A stretch of 64,000 nucleotides of DNA, taken from the NCBI RefSeq assembly GCF_005222485.1, contig NZ_CP029078.1, forward strand, positions 1,764,001-1,828,000. The letters run 5' to 3'. This DNA comes from Streptomyces griseoviridis. GTDB taxonomy: Bacteria; Actinomycetota; Actinomycetes; Streptomycetales; Streptomycetaceae. The position numbers were made by a program, and so were the translations under genes. Shown here one piece after another: positions 1 through 12,532 of the stretch. Below the pieces are notes generated by a model. It did not search any database, was not told the DNA's origin, and saw only the letters and a program-made list of their open reading frames with translations. Every line of letters begins with the position of its first letter. The first letter of the stretch is position 1.

Positions 1-2692
<2,692 letters not shown>

Positions 2693-2915
2693 CGGTGCTC
2701 CTCAGTGCTCGCGCCCTGGTACTGCCCTGTGTACGCGCGTCCTCGCGTACGGCGACGGCGCGACCGGGTGCGCGGCCCCGGCCCGCCGTCTTCGATCCTC
2801 CCACGTCCGGGCGCGGGCCCCGGCCGCCGGTCCATCAGGCGGACGAGGGGCCCCGGGGTCCGTTGATCGATTCCCGTCCGGCGTCGGGGCGACGACGGGG
2901 ACGGCAGGACCCGCC

Positions 2916-3755
2916 CTAGCGGGATTCGAGCGCGTGTTCGCCCGCCTTGCGCATGGCCTCGACAGGCGCGGGGCTGCGCCCGGTCATCTGCTCGACCTGG
3001 AGCACCGCCTGGTGGACCAGCAGGTCGAGGCCGCTGACGACGGCGCCGCCGTAAGCGGACCAGCGGGCGGCGAGCGCGGTGGGCCAGGGCTCGTAGAGGA
3101 CGTCGAAGAGGGTGGCGGGGCGCTCGGGGACGGCGGCGGCGAGCGCGTCGGTGGCTCCGGCGGGGGTGGTGGCGACGACGAGGGGGGCGTGCAGCGCGTC
3201 GGCGGCGTCGGCCCAGTCGGCGGTGCGCACCTCGACGTCGAGGCGTTCGCCCCACTGGCGCATCTCGGCGGCCCGGTCCGCGCTGCGCACATAGGCGACG
3301 ACCTCGCCGGCGCAGATCCGGGCGAGGGCGGCGAGCGCGGAGGACGCGGTGGCGCCCGCGCCGAGGATCGCCGCCGAGTCGACCTGTTCGATGCCGCGTT
3401 CGCGCAGCGCGGCGACCATGCCGGGAATATCGGTGTTGTCGCCGACGCGGCGGCCGTCGTCGGTGAGGACGAGGGTGTTGACCGCCTCGACCGAGGCCGC
3501 CGTCTCACTGACCGTGTCGAGGAGCGGGATGACGGCCCGCTTCAGCGGCATGGTCAGCGAGAGCCCGGCCCACTCGGGGCCGAGCCCTTCGACGAAGCCG
3601 GGCAGCGCGGCCTCGTCGACGTCGAACAGGTCGTACGACCAGTCGGTCAGGCCCAGTTCGTCGTAGGCGGCGCGGTGCAGCACCGGGGAGAGCGAGTGGG
3701 CGATGGGCGAGCCGAGGACGGCCGCCCGGCGGGCGTCAGTTGCCCGAGTTGGCAT
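2916..3755 (-). CDS. aroE: Shikimate dehydrogenase
   Basis: NADPH-dependent reduction of 3-dehydroshikimate to shikimate. The 279-residue protein has the N-terminal substrate motif GSPIAHSLSPVLH, the catalytic-lysine motif SLTMPLKRAV, the NTDIPG motif, and the nucleotide-binding GAGATASSAL (here GAGATA rather than the commoner GAGGAA). The start overlaps the end of mltG by 20 bases, longer than the 4-base overlaps elsewhere, so the exact start is slightly uncertain; an ATG at 3755 gives the expected N-terminus. It may be co-transcribed with mltG upstream. Confidence 0.93.
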   Translation of the reverse strand: MPTRATDARRAAVLGSPIAHSLSPVLHRAAYDELGLTDWSYDLFDVDEAALPGFVEGLGPEWAGLSLTMPLKRAVIPLLDTVSETAASVEAVNTLVLTDDGRRVGDNTDIPGMVAALRERGIEQVDSAAILGAGATASSALAALARICAGEVVAYVRSADRAAEMRQWGERLDVEVRTADWADAADALHAPLVVATTPAGATDALAAAVPERPATLFDVLYEPWPTALAARWSAYGGAVVSGLDLLVHQAVLQVEQMTGRSPAPVEAMRKAGEHALESR

Positions 3756-5511
3756 TGAACTTTTCCTTGAGCTGGTTGAACTCGGCGAGGGTCCTGGCGA
3801 ACTCGGTGAGGCTCTTGCCGTCGGTGGCGACGAAGTAGATCCAGCCGTCGCTGGTCGGGTTCATCGTCGCCTTGAGGGCGTCCTCACCCGGGTTGCCGAT
3901 GGGTCCTGGCGGCAGACCGACGTTGGTGTAGGTGTTGTACGGGTCCTTGTTGGTGTTGATCTCGGACTCGCTGATGTGGATGTTGCTCTCGTTCTTCAGG
4001 TAGTTGAAGGTCGAGTCGAACTGGAGCTTGCGGTTGGTCTCCGTGTTGTCGGGCTTGAGGCGGTTGTAGACGACTTCGGCCATCTTGCGGAAGTCGTCGT
4101 CGGTCTTGCCCTCGGCCTGGACCAGGCTCGCGACCGTGATCAGCTCCAACGGGTTCTTCAGATCGAAGGACTTGGCCTTCGCGGCGAGGTCGTACCTGCC
4201 GTACGCGGTGGTGGCCCGGCCGACCATCGACTTGAGCACGGATTCGGGCTTCATGCCCTTGGCCGCGGGATAGGTGCCCGGGTAGAGGAAGCCCTCGAGC
4301 GGGTCCTTGATCTGGCTGTTGCTGTTCGCCCAACGGGGCAGTCCGAGGCTCTTGTATTCCTTCTCGGCGACCTTTCTGGTGGCGCCGGAGGACAGTCCGA
4401 GTTTCTCGTCGATCGCTTTGTAGATTCTGATGTTGCGCTGCCCGGGAGTCACCATCACATTGTTCTGGCTCTTGGGGTCGAGCATCATCTGGACGGCGCT
4501 CGCGGCGGACATCTCCTTTTTCAGGAGATAGGCGCCGGCCTGGATCTTCTTGCCCTCGGGATTCTGCTGCTGCGCGGCCACGAACGCGTCGACGCTCTTG
4601 ACGACACCGAGTTCTTTGAGGCGCCGTCCGATGTCGTAGCCGCCCGCGCCGTCGGGGATCTCGACGGTCACGGTGGCCCCTGAGCCGTTCCCGGCGAAGT
4701 CCGGCGCCACCCCGAAACGGTTCTGGTAGAACTGGTAGCCGAAATAGCCGACGCCGCCGATGCCCCCGCCGAACACCAGCACGACCACCAGGCAGGCGCA
4801 GCCGTTGCGCTTCTTCTTGTCCTTGCCGCCGCGCCCCCGCCGCTCGCCCCGGCCACCGCGGCCGCCGTCCTCGTCGGTGTCGTCGGCGTCGTCCCGGTCG
4901 TCGCCGCCTGCCGCGAAGAAGGCGTGCTCACCCTGGTCGGGCCCCGGGTCCCAGTCGACCCGCGGTTCGGGTTCGGGGGCGCGACGGCTCGGCGGCTCGG
5001 GCGGCGGATAGGCGTCGGGCGTGTTGTAGAAGTCGGGCTGCTCCCCGCCGTACCCGGCCTGCTGCTGGCCGTAGGGGTCGGTGGGGTCGGGGTAGGGCGC
5101 GTACGTCTGGGCGCCCGCTGCCCAGCCGTTGTTGTCGTACGGCTGGGGGGTGTGACCCGCGTAGTGCTGCTGGGTCTGATCACCGTACTGGTGCTGAGGC
5201 TGATGACCGTACTGGTCCTGCGGCTGCTGGCCGTACTGCGGCTGAGTCTGATCAGCGTACTGGGGCTGCTGACCGTACGGCTGTTCGTACGGGGGGTACT
5301 GCTGCTGGCCCTGACCGAACGCGGCCTGGCCGCCATCGCCCCAGTCACCCTGGTAGGGCTGCTGCGGCTGCTCCGGATAGTGCTGCGGCTGGCCGCCGTA
5401 GGGGGACTGCTGACCCGCGTGGGCCTGCTGTCCTCCCCATCCGCCGTCCCCGAACAACGGGTCCTCGGGATGCCACGGTTCGGAGCCTGGGCCCCGGCCA
5501 TACTCAGTCAT
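3736..5511 (-). CDS. mltG: Endolytic murein transglycosylase with long Gln/Tyr-rich cytoplasmic N-terminus
   Basis: Cleaves nascent peptidoglycan strands on the outer face of the membrane and so sets glycan length. The 591-residue protein has a low-complexity Pro/Gln/Tyr/Gly-rich region (about residues 25-165, with repeats like QPQYGQQ), an acidic then Arg/Lys-rich linker (200-235), one membrane segment (238-262) and a YceG/MltG domain (275-590). The probable catalytic glutamate is E467 in ASLVQAEGK, matching the conserved Glu of E. coli MltG. I chose the ATG at 5511 because AGGGG lies just upstream. The E. coli protein lacks the 240-residue N-terminal extension; its role is unknown, though scaffold contacts are plausible. 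Confidence 0.92.
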   Translation of the reverse strand: MTEYGRGPGSEPWHPEDPLFGDGGWGGQQAHAGQQSPYGGQPQHYPEQPQQPYQGDWGDGGQAAFGQGQQQYPPYEQPYGQQPQYADQTQPQYGQQPQDQYGHQPQHQYGDQTQQHYAGHTPQPYDNNGWAAGAQTYAPYPDPTDPYGQQQAGYGGEQPDFYNTPDAYPPPEPPSRRAPEPEPRVDWDPGPDQGEHAFFAAGGDDRDDADDTDEDGGRGGRGERRGRGGKDKKKRNGCACLVVVLVFGGGIGGVGYFGYQFYQNRFGVAPDFAGNGSGATVTVEIPDGAGGYDIGRRLKELGVVKSVDAFVAAQQQNPEGKKIQAGAYLLKKEMSAASAVQMMLDPKSQNNVMVTPGQRNIRIYKAIDEKLGLSSGATRKVAEKEYKSLGLPRWANSNSQIKDPLEGFLYPGTYPAAKGMKPESVLKSMVGRATTAYGRYDLAAKAKSFDLKNPLELITVASLVQAEGKTDDDFRKMAEVVYNRLKPDNTETNRKLQFDSTFNYLKNESNIHISESEINTNKDPYNTYTNVGLPPGPIGNPGEDALKATMNPTSDGWIYFVATDGKSLTEFARTLAEFNQLKEKFNANSGN

Positions 5512-5632
5512 CGATCCCCTAGAGCCGCGAGGCGGCACGTCACGCGGCGGGGGGCCGGTTTCCGTTCCGTCTCTTGCTGTGCGGTGGCTGTTCGAAAACC
5601 ATCGCATCGCGCGGAACGTTACCGTATCGCGA

Positions 5633-6109
5633 TCAGATGACCACTTCGACGCCCTCGCCGGGGGCTTTACCTGACACCCGTTCGGATTCGAGTGCCTGCT
5701 GAAGGATGATCACAGCGGCCGCCTGGTCGATGACCGATCGGCCCTTCTTGGATTTCACCCCCGACGCGCGCAGTCCCTGACTCGCCGTCACGGTCGTCAT
5801 CCGCTCGTCCACCAGGCGGACCGGCACCGGCGCGATGCCCCGGGCCAGCTCCTGGGCGAAGCCCCTGACCTTCACCGCGGCCGGCCCCTCGCCCCCCTTG
5901 AGGGAGCGAGGGAGTCCGACGACGACTTCGATCGGCTCGTACTCCTCGACCAGCTGCCGCAACCTGCGGTGGGCCGCCGGGACGTCCCGGCCGGGCACCG
6001 TCTCGACCGGGGTGGCGAGGATCCCGTCGGGGTCGCACGAGGCGACCCCGATCCTGGCGTCCCCGACATCGATCGCGAGCCGGCGGCCCCTGCGCATCAC
6101 AGCGGTCAC
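5633..6109 (-). CDS. ruvX: RuvX/YqgF-family Holliday-junction resolvase-like protein
   Basis: RNase H-fold protein thought to act in pre-16S rRNA 5'-end processing or junction resolution. The 158-residue protein has the family signature [13 protein letters not shown] near the N-terminus, [11 protein letters not shown] in the middle, [10 protein letters not shown], and the C-terminal acidic [10 protein letters not shown]. The ATG overlaps the alaS stop (ATGA), so translation is coupled to alaS, an association common in bacteria. An internal ATG four codons in is an alternative start. Confidence 0.93.
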   Translation of the reverse strand: MTAVMRRGRRLAIDVGDARIGVASCDPDGILATPVETVPGRDVPAAHRRLRQLVEEYEPIEVVVGLPRSLKGGEGPAAVKVRGFAQELARGIAPVPVRLVDERMTTVTASQGLRASGVKSKKGRSVIDQAAAVIILQQALESERVSGKAPGEGVEVVI

Positions 6110-8778
6110 TTGGCGGTGTCCGCCACGAGCCGCTCGACGGCCTCGACGGCCTCGCCGACCGCGGCCGGGTTCTGGCCGCCGCCCTGGGCGACGTCCGGCT
6201 TGCCGCCACCGCCGCCGCCGAGCGTCTTGGCCGCGGCGCGGACCAGGTCACCGGCCTTGAGACCCCGCTCGCGCGCGGCCTCGTTGGTGGCGATGACGGT
6301 GAGGGGCTTGCCGTTCCCGATCGTGAAGAGGGCGACGACGACGGCCCGGCCGCCCTGGATCCGGCCGCGCACATCGAGGACCAGCCTGCGCAGGTCGTCG
6401 GGGGTGGTGCCGTCCGGGACCTGCCCGGTGACGACGGCCACGCCCCGCACGTCCTTGGCGGACTCGGCGAGCCCGGCAGCCGCCTGGAGCACCTTCTCCG
6501 CGCGGAACTTCTCGATCTCCTTCTCGGCGTCCTTCAGCTTGCCGAGCATCGCGGAGACCTTCTCGGGCAGCTCCTCGGAACGGCCCTTGATCAGCTCCTG
6601 GAGCTGGGCGACGACCGTGTGCTCACGGGCCAGGAAGTTGTAGGCGTCGACGCCGACGAGCGCCTCGATGCGGCGCACTCCCGAGCCGATGGAGGACTCG
6701 CCGAGCAGCTTCACCAGGCCCAGCTGGGCGGTGTTGTGGACGTGGGTGCCGCCGCACAGCTCCTTGGAGAAGTCGCCGATGGTCACCACCCGGACCCGCT
6801 CGCCGTACTTCTCGCCGAACTCGGCGATGGCGCCCTGCTTCTTGGCGTCGTCGATGCCCATGACCTCGGCGTGCACGTCCAGGTCGCGGGCGAGCACCTC
6901 GTTGATCTTCTGCTCGACGTCGGTCATCACGGCCGTCGGGACGGCGGCGGGCGAGCCGAAGTCGAAGCGGAAACGGCCGGGCTGGTTCTCGGAACCGGCC
7001 TGCGCGGCCGTCGGGCCGAGCGCGTCGCGCAGCGCCTGGTGGGTGAGGTGGGTGGCGGAGTGGGCGCGGGCGATGGCGGTACGGCGCCTGCGGTCGATGG
7101 AGGCCTGCGCCTTGGCGCCGACGGTGACCTCGCCCACCTGGACGACACCCTTGTGGACGTAGACGCCGGGGACCGGCTTCTGCGTGTCGCGGACCTCGAT
7201 GACGGCACCGGATTCGACCCTGATCCGGCCGGTGTCGCCGATCTGGCCGCCGCCCTCGGCGTAGAACGGGGTGCGGTCGAGGACGATCTCCACCTCGTCG
7301 CCCTCGCTGGCGGCCGGGGAGGAGACACCGTCGACGAGGATGCCGACGATCGTCGTCTCGCCCTCGGTGTCGCTGTACCCGATGAAGTCGGTGGCGCCGG
7401 CCGCGTCGGCGATCTCGCGGTAGGCGCCCAGGTCGGCGTGGCCGGTCTTCTTGGCCCTGGCGTCGGCCTTGGCGCGCTCCCGCTGCTCCTTCATCAGGCG
7501 CCGGAAGCCGTCCTCGTCCACGGACAGGCCCTGCTCGGCGGCCATCTCCAGGGTGAGGTCGATCGGGAAGCCCCAGGTGTCGTGGAGCAGGAACGCCTTG
7601 TCGCCGGCGAGGACGGTGCCGCCGGTGGCCTTGGTGTCGGTGACGGCGGTGTCGAGGATGTTGGTGCCGGCCTTCAGCGTCTTGAGGAAGGCGTTCTCCT
7701 CGGCGACGGCGACCTTCTCGATCCGCTCGCGGTCGCTGACCAGCTCCGGGTACTGCTGTCCCATCATCGCGATGACGGTGTCGATGAGGTCGAGGACGAC
7801 GGGTCCGGTGGCGCCCAGCAGCCGCATGTTGCGGATGGCGCGGCGCATGATGCGGCGCAGCACGTAGCCGCGGCCCTCGTTGCCGGGGGTGACGCCGTCA
7901 CCGATGAGCATCACCGAGGTGCGCATGTGGTCGGTGACCACGCGCAGCGAGACGTCCGAGGCGTGGGCGTCGCCGTAGGCGACACCGGTCAGCTCGGTGG
8001 CCTTCTCGATGACGGCCATGGAGGTGTCGATCTCGTACATGTTCTGCACGCCCTGCAGGATCATCGCGAGGCGCTCGAGGCCGAGGCCCGTGTCGATGTT
8101 CTTGCTGGGCAGCTCGCCGAGGATCTCGAAGTTGTCCTTGCCGATGCCCTGGCCGCGCTCGAACTGCATGAAGACCAGGTTCCAGATCTCCACGTACCGC
8201 TCGTCGTTGACGGCGGGGCCGCCCTCGACGCCGAACTCGGGGCCGCGGTCGTAGTTGATCTCGGAACACGGGCCGCACGGTCCCGGGACGCCCATGGACC
8301 AGTAGTTGTCCTTCATGCCGAGCCGCTGGATGCGCTCCTTCGGCACCCCGACGACGTCGTGCCAGATGCGCTCGGCCTCGTCGTCGTCCTTGTAGACGGT
8401 GATCCACAGGCGCTCCGGCTCCAGGCCGTAACCGCCCTTGTCCTGGGGCGCGGTGAGCAGCTCCCAGGCGTACTTGATGGCGTCTTCCTTGAAGTAGTCG
8501 CCGAAGGAGAAGTTGCCGCACATCTGGAAGAAGGTGCCGTGCCGGGTGGTCTTGCCGACCTCCTCGATGTCCGGCGTGCGCACGCACTTCTGCACGCTGG
8601 TGGCGCGCGGGAAGGGGGCCTTGACCTCGCCGAGGAAGTACGGCTTGAACGGCACCATGCCGGCCGGGACGAGGAGCAGAGTCGGGTCGTCCGCGATGAG
8701 CGACGCCGAAGGGACGACGGTGTGACCGCGCTCCTCGAAGAAGCTCAGCCAGCGGCGGCGGATCTCTGCCGACTCCAT
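6106..8778 (-). CDS. alaS: Alanine--tRNA ligase
   Basis: Charges tRNA-Ala in the cytoplasm. At 890 residues it is full length: class II catalytic core at the N-terminus ([16 protein letters not shown] start; GHEDNYW-like [10 protein letters not shown]), tRNA-recognition region, editing domain with the zinc motifs HSATH and CGGTHV that clears mischarged serine and glycine, and a C-terminal C-Ala domain ending in a [15 protein letters not shown] loop. Its ATG overlaps the stop of the preceding small gene by one base (TGATG), and its stop overlaps ruvX, so it sits inside a coupled operon. Confidence 0.98.
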   Translation of the reverse strand: MESAEIRRRWLSFFEERGHTVVPSASLIADDPTLLLVPAGMVPFKPYFLGEVKAPFPRATSVQKCVRTPDIEEVGKTTRHGTFFQMCGNFSFGDYFKEDAIKYAWELLTAPQDKGGYGLEPERLWITVYKDDDEAERIWHDVVGVPKERIQRLGMKDNYWSMGVPGPCGPCSEINYDRGPEFGVEGGPAVNDERYVEIWNLVFMQFERGQGIGKDNFEILGELPSKNIDTGLGLERLAMILQGVQNMYEIDTSMAVIEKATELTGVAYGDAHASDVSLRVVTDHMRTSVMLIGDGVTPGNEGRGYVLRRIMRRAIRNMRLLGATGPVVLDLIDTVIAMMGQQYPELVSDRERIEKVAVAEENAFLKTLKAGTNILDTAVTDTKATGGTVLAGDKAFLLHDTWGFPIDLTLEMAAEQGLSVDEDGFRRLMKEQRERAKADARAKKTGHADLGAYREIADAAGATDFIGYSDTEGETTIVGILVDGVSSPAASEGDEVEIVLDRTPFYAEGGGQIGDTGRIRVESGAVIEVRDTQKPVPGVYVHKGVVQVGEVTVGAKAQASIDRRRRTAIARAHSATHLTHQALRDALGPTAAQAGSENQPGRFRFDFGSPAAVPTAVMTDVEQKINEVLARDLDVHAEVMGIDDAKKQGAIAEFGEKYGERVRVVTIGDFSKELCGGTHVHNTAQLGLVKLLGESSIGSGVRRIEALVGVDAYNFLAREHTVVAQLQELIKGRSEELPEKVSAMLGKLKDAEKEIEKFRAEKVLQAAAGLAESAKDVRGVAVVTGQVPDGTTPDDLRRLVLDVRGRIQGGRAVVVALFTIGNGKPLTVIATNEAARERGLKAGDLVRAAAKTLGGGGGGKPDVAQGGGQNPAAVGEAVEAVERLVADTAK

Positions 8779-9128
8779 CAGTGGTCCTCATTCCGGTTGT
8801 TCGGGTCCGAGTACGTCGTGGCTTCGAGGTACTTCGGTTGGTTGCGGTTCTCGAGGGCGGCGGGCCGCCGGGGCGCGGGGAGTTCGGGGGCCGCGTCGAT
8901 GCCGAGCGCGTCGGTCAGTTCGGCCTCGCGCTGCGCCATGTTGTCGCGGACGTCGAGCGCGAAGCCGACCGCGCGGTCCTTGAGCCGGTGCCCCGCGTCG
9001 AGCGCCTTGTTGGCCGCGGTCGCGGCGAGGTGCTCGGGGGTCAGCTGCTTCAGCTTGCGGTTGACCTTGGTGGTGGCCCAGACACCGGCGGCGACGCCCG
9101 TGGTGAACCAGAACGTACGGCGGAACAT
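8778..9128 (-). CDS. Small membrane-anchored protein, DUF6167-type (function unknown)
   Basis: A 116-residue actinobacterial protein. The N-terminus [20 protein letters not shown] is a short membrane-anchoring segment. A Lys/Arg-rich and then amphipathic helical region follows ([39 protein letters not shown], quoted in part), then a Pro-rich, hydrophilic tail. I recognise it as the small protein usually found just before alaS in Streptomyces; no function is known to me. It sits 7 bases after the DUF948 gene and overlaps alaS by one base, so it is clearly part of the operon. Confidence 0.75.
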   Translation of the reverse strand: MFRRTFWFTTGVAAGVWATTKVNRKLKQLTPEHLAATAANKALDAGHRLKDRAVGFALDVRDNMAQREAELTDALGIDAAPELPAPRRPAALENRNQPKYLEATTYSDPNNRNEDH

Positions 9129-9135
9129 CGGTCGC

Positions 9136-9588
9136 TCAGTCCTTCTTCCCGCGGTTGTTCCGCTTCCCCCGCCGCGCGGACGGGACCGCGCGGCCCACGA
9201 TCACGGTGCGCCGGGAGGCGGCGGGCTCGTCGTCCCGGCGGCCGCCGAGGGCCCGGCGCACGCCGTAGCCGAAGGCCGCGACCTTGACCAGCGGGCCGCC
9301 GAAGGTGGAGGCGACGGTGGAGGAGAGCGCGGAGGCGTTGGAGGTGACTTCCTGGACGTCGGAGGCGATCGAGTCGACCCGGTCGATCTGGGTCTGCGCG
9401 GACCGCACGGTCGCGGAGGCGTCGGCGAGCAGCGGCACGGCCTGCTCGGTCACGTCCGCCACCAGCTTGGTGGTCGCCTTGAGCGTCTGGGCCACCCTCA
9501 CCAGTGCGACGGCGAGGAAGGAGACCAGGATCGCCCAGAAGACGGCCACCAGGATCCCGGCCACCTCTCCACCGGACACCGCGTGCAC
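9136..9588 (-). CDS. DUF948-family membrane protein
   Basis: A 150-residue protein with an N-terminal membrane helix (AGILVAVFWAILVSFLAVAL) followed by a long amphipathic coiled-coil-like region of Asp/Val/Ala/Ser (ADVTEQAVPLLADASATVRS and onward), the layout of DUF948. The tail is Arg/Lys-rich. The first gene of the minus-strand alaS operon. The start is GTG with GGGAG four bases upstream; a second GTG three codons later has better spacing and may be the true start. The function is unknown; partners in this operon suggest a housekeeping envelope role only by association. Confidence 0.8.
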   Translation of the reverse strand: MHAVSGGEVAGILVAVFWAILVSFLAVALVRVAQTLKATTKLVADVTEQAVPLLADASATVRSAQTQIDRVDSIASDVQEVTSNASALSSTVASTFGGPLVKVAAFGYGVRRALGGRRDDEPAASRRTVIVGRAVPSARRGKRNNRGKKD

Positions 9589-9700
9589 CCGCTCCCTGAA
9601 ACGTATCGGGACATTGAAAGTCGTCTCCCGAGCCTATCGCGCCGGGGAAGCCGCTCCGTACCGAATTACCCCGGCCCTCCCGTCAGGTCACGCGGGCCGA

Positions 9701-9730
9701 TTGTACGCACTGCATACGGTTCAGTACGCT
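9701..9730 (+). promoter_or_regulatory. Candidate promoter for the 717-aa ATPase regulator
   Basis: TTGTAC at 9701-9706 and TACGCT at 9725-9730 are separated by 18 bases, a fair match to the Streptomyces housekeeping pattern (TTGACn-N18-TAnnnT). Transcription from it would begin 7-10 bases later, at or next to the ATG at 9740. No Shine-Dalgarno sequence is visible before that ATG, so the mRNA is probably leaderless. The segment also contains two related half-sites, GTACGCAC and AGTACGCT, that could be a regulator site. Confidence 0.5.
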
Positions 9731-9739
9731 CCGTGTCCC

Positions 9740-11893
9740 ATGCGAGTGACTGAGCCCGACCGGGACCCCGCGAGGGGCCGTCCGCCCCTGGAGATCGACG
9801 CCTTCGTCGGCCGCGCGGCCGAACTCGCCGACCTCGGGCGGGCGCTCGGCGCCGGCCGCCTGGTGACGGTCACCGGTCCCGGCGGGGTGGGCAAGTCACG
9901 GCTCGCGGCGCGGGCGGCGGCCGACCGGACCCCGCGCGACGGGGTGTGGTGCGTGGATCTGACGCCGGTGCGCGACCCGCGGTGGGTCGATCACGCGGTG
10001 GTGGCGGCCCTCGGCCTGACCGACCACACCACCCGGACACCGCGCGAGACACTGCTCAGTGATCTTGCCGATCGTGAACTCCTGCTGGTTCTCGACGGGT
10101 TCGAGCACCTGGTGGACGACTGCGCCGACCTGGTGGCCGAACTGCTCGGCCGGGTACCGGGGTTGACGGTCCTGGCGGTGGGCAGACGGCCACTGGCGCT
10201 GGCCGGTGAGCGGGTGCTCGCGCTGGCGCCGCTGCCCGAGGACGACGCGGTCGCGCTGTTCCTGGAGCGGGCCGCCGCGCTGGGCACCACCCCGGCCGAC
10301 GACGCGGACGTGCGGGAGGTGTGCCGACGGCTCGACGGGATCCCGCTGGCGGTCGAACTGGCCGCGGGGCGGCTCGGCGCCCTCTCCCCCGGCCGGCTCC
10401 TCGAACGGCTCGACGACCGGTTCCGGCTGCTGAGCGGCGACCGCAGGGACGCGCCGCCCAGGCACCGCACGCTGCGCACGGCGATCGGCTGGAGCCACGA
10501 ACTGTGCACGCCTCCGCAGCGGTTGCTGTGGGCGCGCCTCTCGGTGTTCGCCGGCCACTTCGACCTGGAGGCCGTCGAGTACGTGTGCGCCGGTCACGGC
10601 CTGGCCTCCGACGACGTCCTCGACGTGCTGTCGGAGCTGCTCACCCAGTCGGTGCTGGCCCGCGAGGAGACACCGACCGGCGTCCGCTACCGGATGCTGG
10701 ACACCGTCCGGGCCTACGGCGCCGGCTGGCTGGCGGTGACGGGTGACGAGCGGCGGCTGCGACGGCGGCACCGGGACTGGTACCTGGGGCTCGCGACCTG
10801 GTGCGAGGTGGAGTGGTTCTCGCCGCGCCAGGCCGAGGTCGCCGCGCGGGTGGAGGCGGAGCTGCCGAACCTGCGGCGGGCCCTCGAACACTCGCTGGCC
10901 GAGCCGGACGAGGCGCATCTGGGCCAGCACCTCGCGGGCTCGCTCTGGTTCTACTGGGCCGGGTGCGGCCGGCTGTCGGAGGGCAGGCACTGGCTGGACC
11001 AGGCGGTGCGGGCCGGCTCGGGGCACGGCGGTGCCCGGCTGAAGGCGCTCTGGGTGCTCGGCTATGTCGCGGTCCTGCAAGGGGACGCGGAGGGCGCGCC
11101 CGCCGCGCTGCGCGCCTGCCGCCAGGAGGCGGAGCTGTTCGCCGACCCGACGGCGGTGGCGTACGCGGAGCACCGCACCGGCTGCCTCGCGCTGGTCTCC
11201 GACGATCTGCCCCGGGCCGAGACACTGCTGCGGTCGGCGCTCGCCCGCTACCGGGAGCTGGGCGAGCTGAACAGCAACGTCCTGATGGGGCAGGTGGAGC
11301 TGGCGATGGCGCGGGCCTTCCAGGGCGATCTGCCGGACGCGGTGCGGCTGTGCGAGGACGTGCGCCGGGTCTGCGAGGACCACGGCGAGCGGTGGACCCG
11401 CGGCTACGCCCTGTACGTGCTGGCGTACGCGGCCTGGGCCGAGGATGACCAGGGGGCGGCGCGGGCGCTGCTCGTCGAGTCGCTGAGCGGTGCGCACGCC
11501 TTCCGCGACCTGCTGGGCTCGGTGCTCTCGGTGGAGCTGCTTGCGCTGGTCACGGCGGCGGAGGGGGATCCGGCGGAGGCGGCGGTGCTCCAGGGCGCGG
11601 CGGGCCGGATGTGGCCGTCGGTGGGGCTGCCGCTGTTCGGTTCGGCCCACTACAACGCGCCGCACGAGCGGTGCGAGGCGCTGGCGCGCGAGGCGCTGGG
11701 CGACGCGCGGTACGAGCGGTGGCTGCGCGAGGGCGCGGCGCTGGCACCGGAGGCGGCGGTGGCGCGGGCGCTCGGCCGGCCACCGGAGGCGCCCGGCGGC
11801 GGGGCGCGTGGGCCGGTGCGGGCGGCGGCCGGTGTCGGCACGCACGAACCCGCCGCCTCCCGCGCCCACAAGGGCGGGGAGACGGCGGGCTGA
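9740..11893 (+). CDS. AfsR-like NB-ARC/AAA ATPase with TPR-type repeats, no DNA-binding domain
   Basis: A 717-residue signal-transduction ATPase. FVGRAAELADL (22-32) leads into a P-loop GPGGVGKS (46-53) and a hydrophobic Walker B stretch LLLVLDGFEHL (about 113-123). The GIPLAVELAAGRLG segment marks the end of the NB-ARC core; a winged-helix region and then helical TPR-like repeats (about 350-650) follow. Related Streptomyces regulators carry a SARP/BTAD domain at the N-terminus or a LuxR helix-turn-helix at the C-terminus; neither is seen, and the tail is only Pro/Gly/Ala-rich. It may act through a partner. The frame is open 5' of the chosen ATG, but that part lies over DUF948 on the other strand. 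Confidence 0.85.
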   Translation: MRVTEPDRDPARGRPPLEIDAFVGRAAELADLGRALGAGRLVTVTGPGGVGKSRLAARAAADRTPRDGVWCVDLTPVRDPRWVDHAVVAALGLTDHTTRTPRETLLSDLADRELLLVLDGFEHLVDDCADLVAELLGRVPGLTVLAVGRRPLALAGERVLALAPLPEDDAVALFLERAAALGTTPADDADVREVCRRLDGIPLAVELAAGRLGALSPGRLLERLDDRFRLLSGDRRDAPPRHRTLRTAIGWSHELCTPPQRLLWARLSVFAGHFDLEAVEYVCAGHGLASDDVLDVLSELLTQSVLAREETPTGVRYRMLDTVRAYGAGWLAVTGDERRLRRRHRDWYLGLATWCEVEWFSPRQAEVAARVEAELPNLRRALEHSLAEPDEAHLGQHLAGSLWFYWAGCGRLSEGRHWLDQAVRAGSGHGGARLKALWVLGYVAVLQGDAEGAPAALRACRQEAELFADPTAVAYAEHRTGCLALVSDDLPRAETLLRSALARYRELGELNSNVLMGQVELAMARAFQGDLPDAVRLCEDVRRVCEDHGERWTRGYALYVLAYAAWAEDDQGAARALLVESLSGAHAFRDLLGSVLSVELLALVTAAEGDPAEAAVLQGAAGRMWPSVGLPLFGSAHYNAPHERCEALAREALGDARYERWLREGAALAPEAAVARALGRPPEAPGGGARGPVRAAAGVGTHEPAASRAHKGGETAG

Positions 11894-11917
11894 GGTGGTG
11901 CTACCGCCTGCTGGTGA

Positions 11918-12532
11918 TCAGCGGGCGTAGTACTCGACGACGAGCTGCTCGTCGCAGATCACCGGGATCTCCTTGCGGTTCGGCTCGCGGTCCAGGCGGA
12001 ACGCCAGGGCCTTGAGGTTCACCTGGAGGTAGCGCGGGGTCTCGCCCTCGGGGGCGAAGCCGCCCTCACGGGAGATGGAGAAGAGGGTCTTCTCACGGCT
12101 GCGCTCGCGGACCATCACGACGTCGTCGGGACGGACGCGGAACGACGGCTTGTCGACCTTCTGGCCGTTGACCTCGATGTGGCCGTGCACGACCATCTGA
12201 CGGGCCTGGTAGATGGTGCGGGCGATGCCCGAACGCAGGACCAGGGCGTCGAGGCGGCGCTCGAGCTCGATGATCAGGGCCTCACCGGTCTTGCCCTGGA
12301 CCTTGGAGGCACGCTCGTAGGCGCGGACGAGCTGACGCTCGGACACGTCGTACTGCGCGCGCAGCCGCTGCTTCTCCAGCAGACGGACCTTGTAGTCCGA
12401 GTTCTGCTTGCGGCCACGGCCGTGCTCGCCCGGCGGGTAGGGGCGCGCCTCGAAGTACTTGACGGCCTTCGGGGTGAGCGCGATGCCGAGGGCACGCGAC
12501 TTCTTGACCTTGGGGCGGGGCTGGTTCGCCAC
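11918..12532 (-). CDS. rpsD: 30S ribosomal protein S4 (cysteine-free form)
   Basis: Primary 16S rRNA-binding protein that starts 30S assembly. It is 204 residues with the S4 N-terminal domain ([21 protein letters not shown]) and the S4 RNA-binding fold ([20 protein letters not shown], then [17 protein letters not shown]). The N-terminus lacks the CxxC zinc-ribbon cysteines of the C+ form; the only cysteine is in VICDEQ near the C-terminus. The start is GTG at 12532 with AAAGGAAA 11 bases upstream. It stands alone rather than in an S10/spc-type operon, as is usual in Streptomyces. Confidence 0.98.
   Translation of the reverse strand: MANQPRPKVKKSRALGIALTPKAVKYFEARPYPPGEHGRGRKQNSDYKVRLLEKQRLRAQYDVSERQLVRAYERASKVQGKTGEALIIELERRLDALVLRSGIARTIYQARQMVVHGHIEVNGQKVDKPSFRVRPDDVVMVRERSREKTLFSISREGGFAPEGETPRYLQVNLKALAFRLDREPNRKEIPVICDEQLVVEYYAR

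Noticed and set aside
6619..9753. A 1044-codon open frame on the plus strand opposite alaS, and similarly long antisense frames opposite relA, mltG, secD and the 931-aa membrane-protein gene
   Set aside because: They are shadow frames caused by high GC content; the translations are Asp/Val/Gly/Arg-rich with no domain similarity, and the opposite strand holds well-known genes.
11700..11893. C-terminal LuxR-type helix-turn-helix in the 717-aa ATPase
   Set aside because: The tail is low-complexity Pro/Gly/Ala with no LTxRExEVLxL-like pattern.
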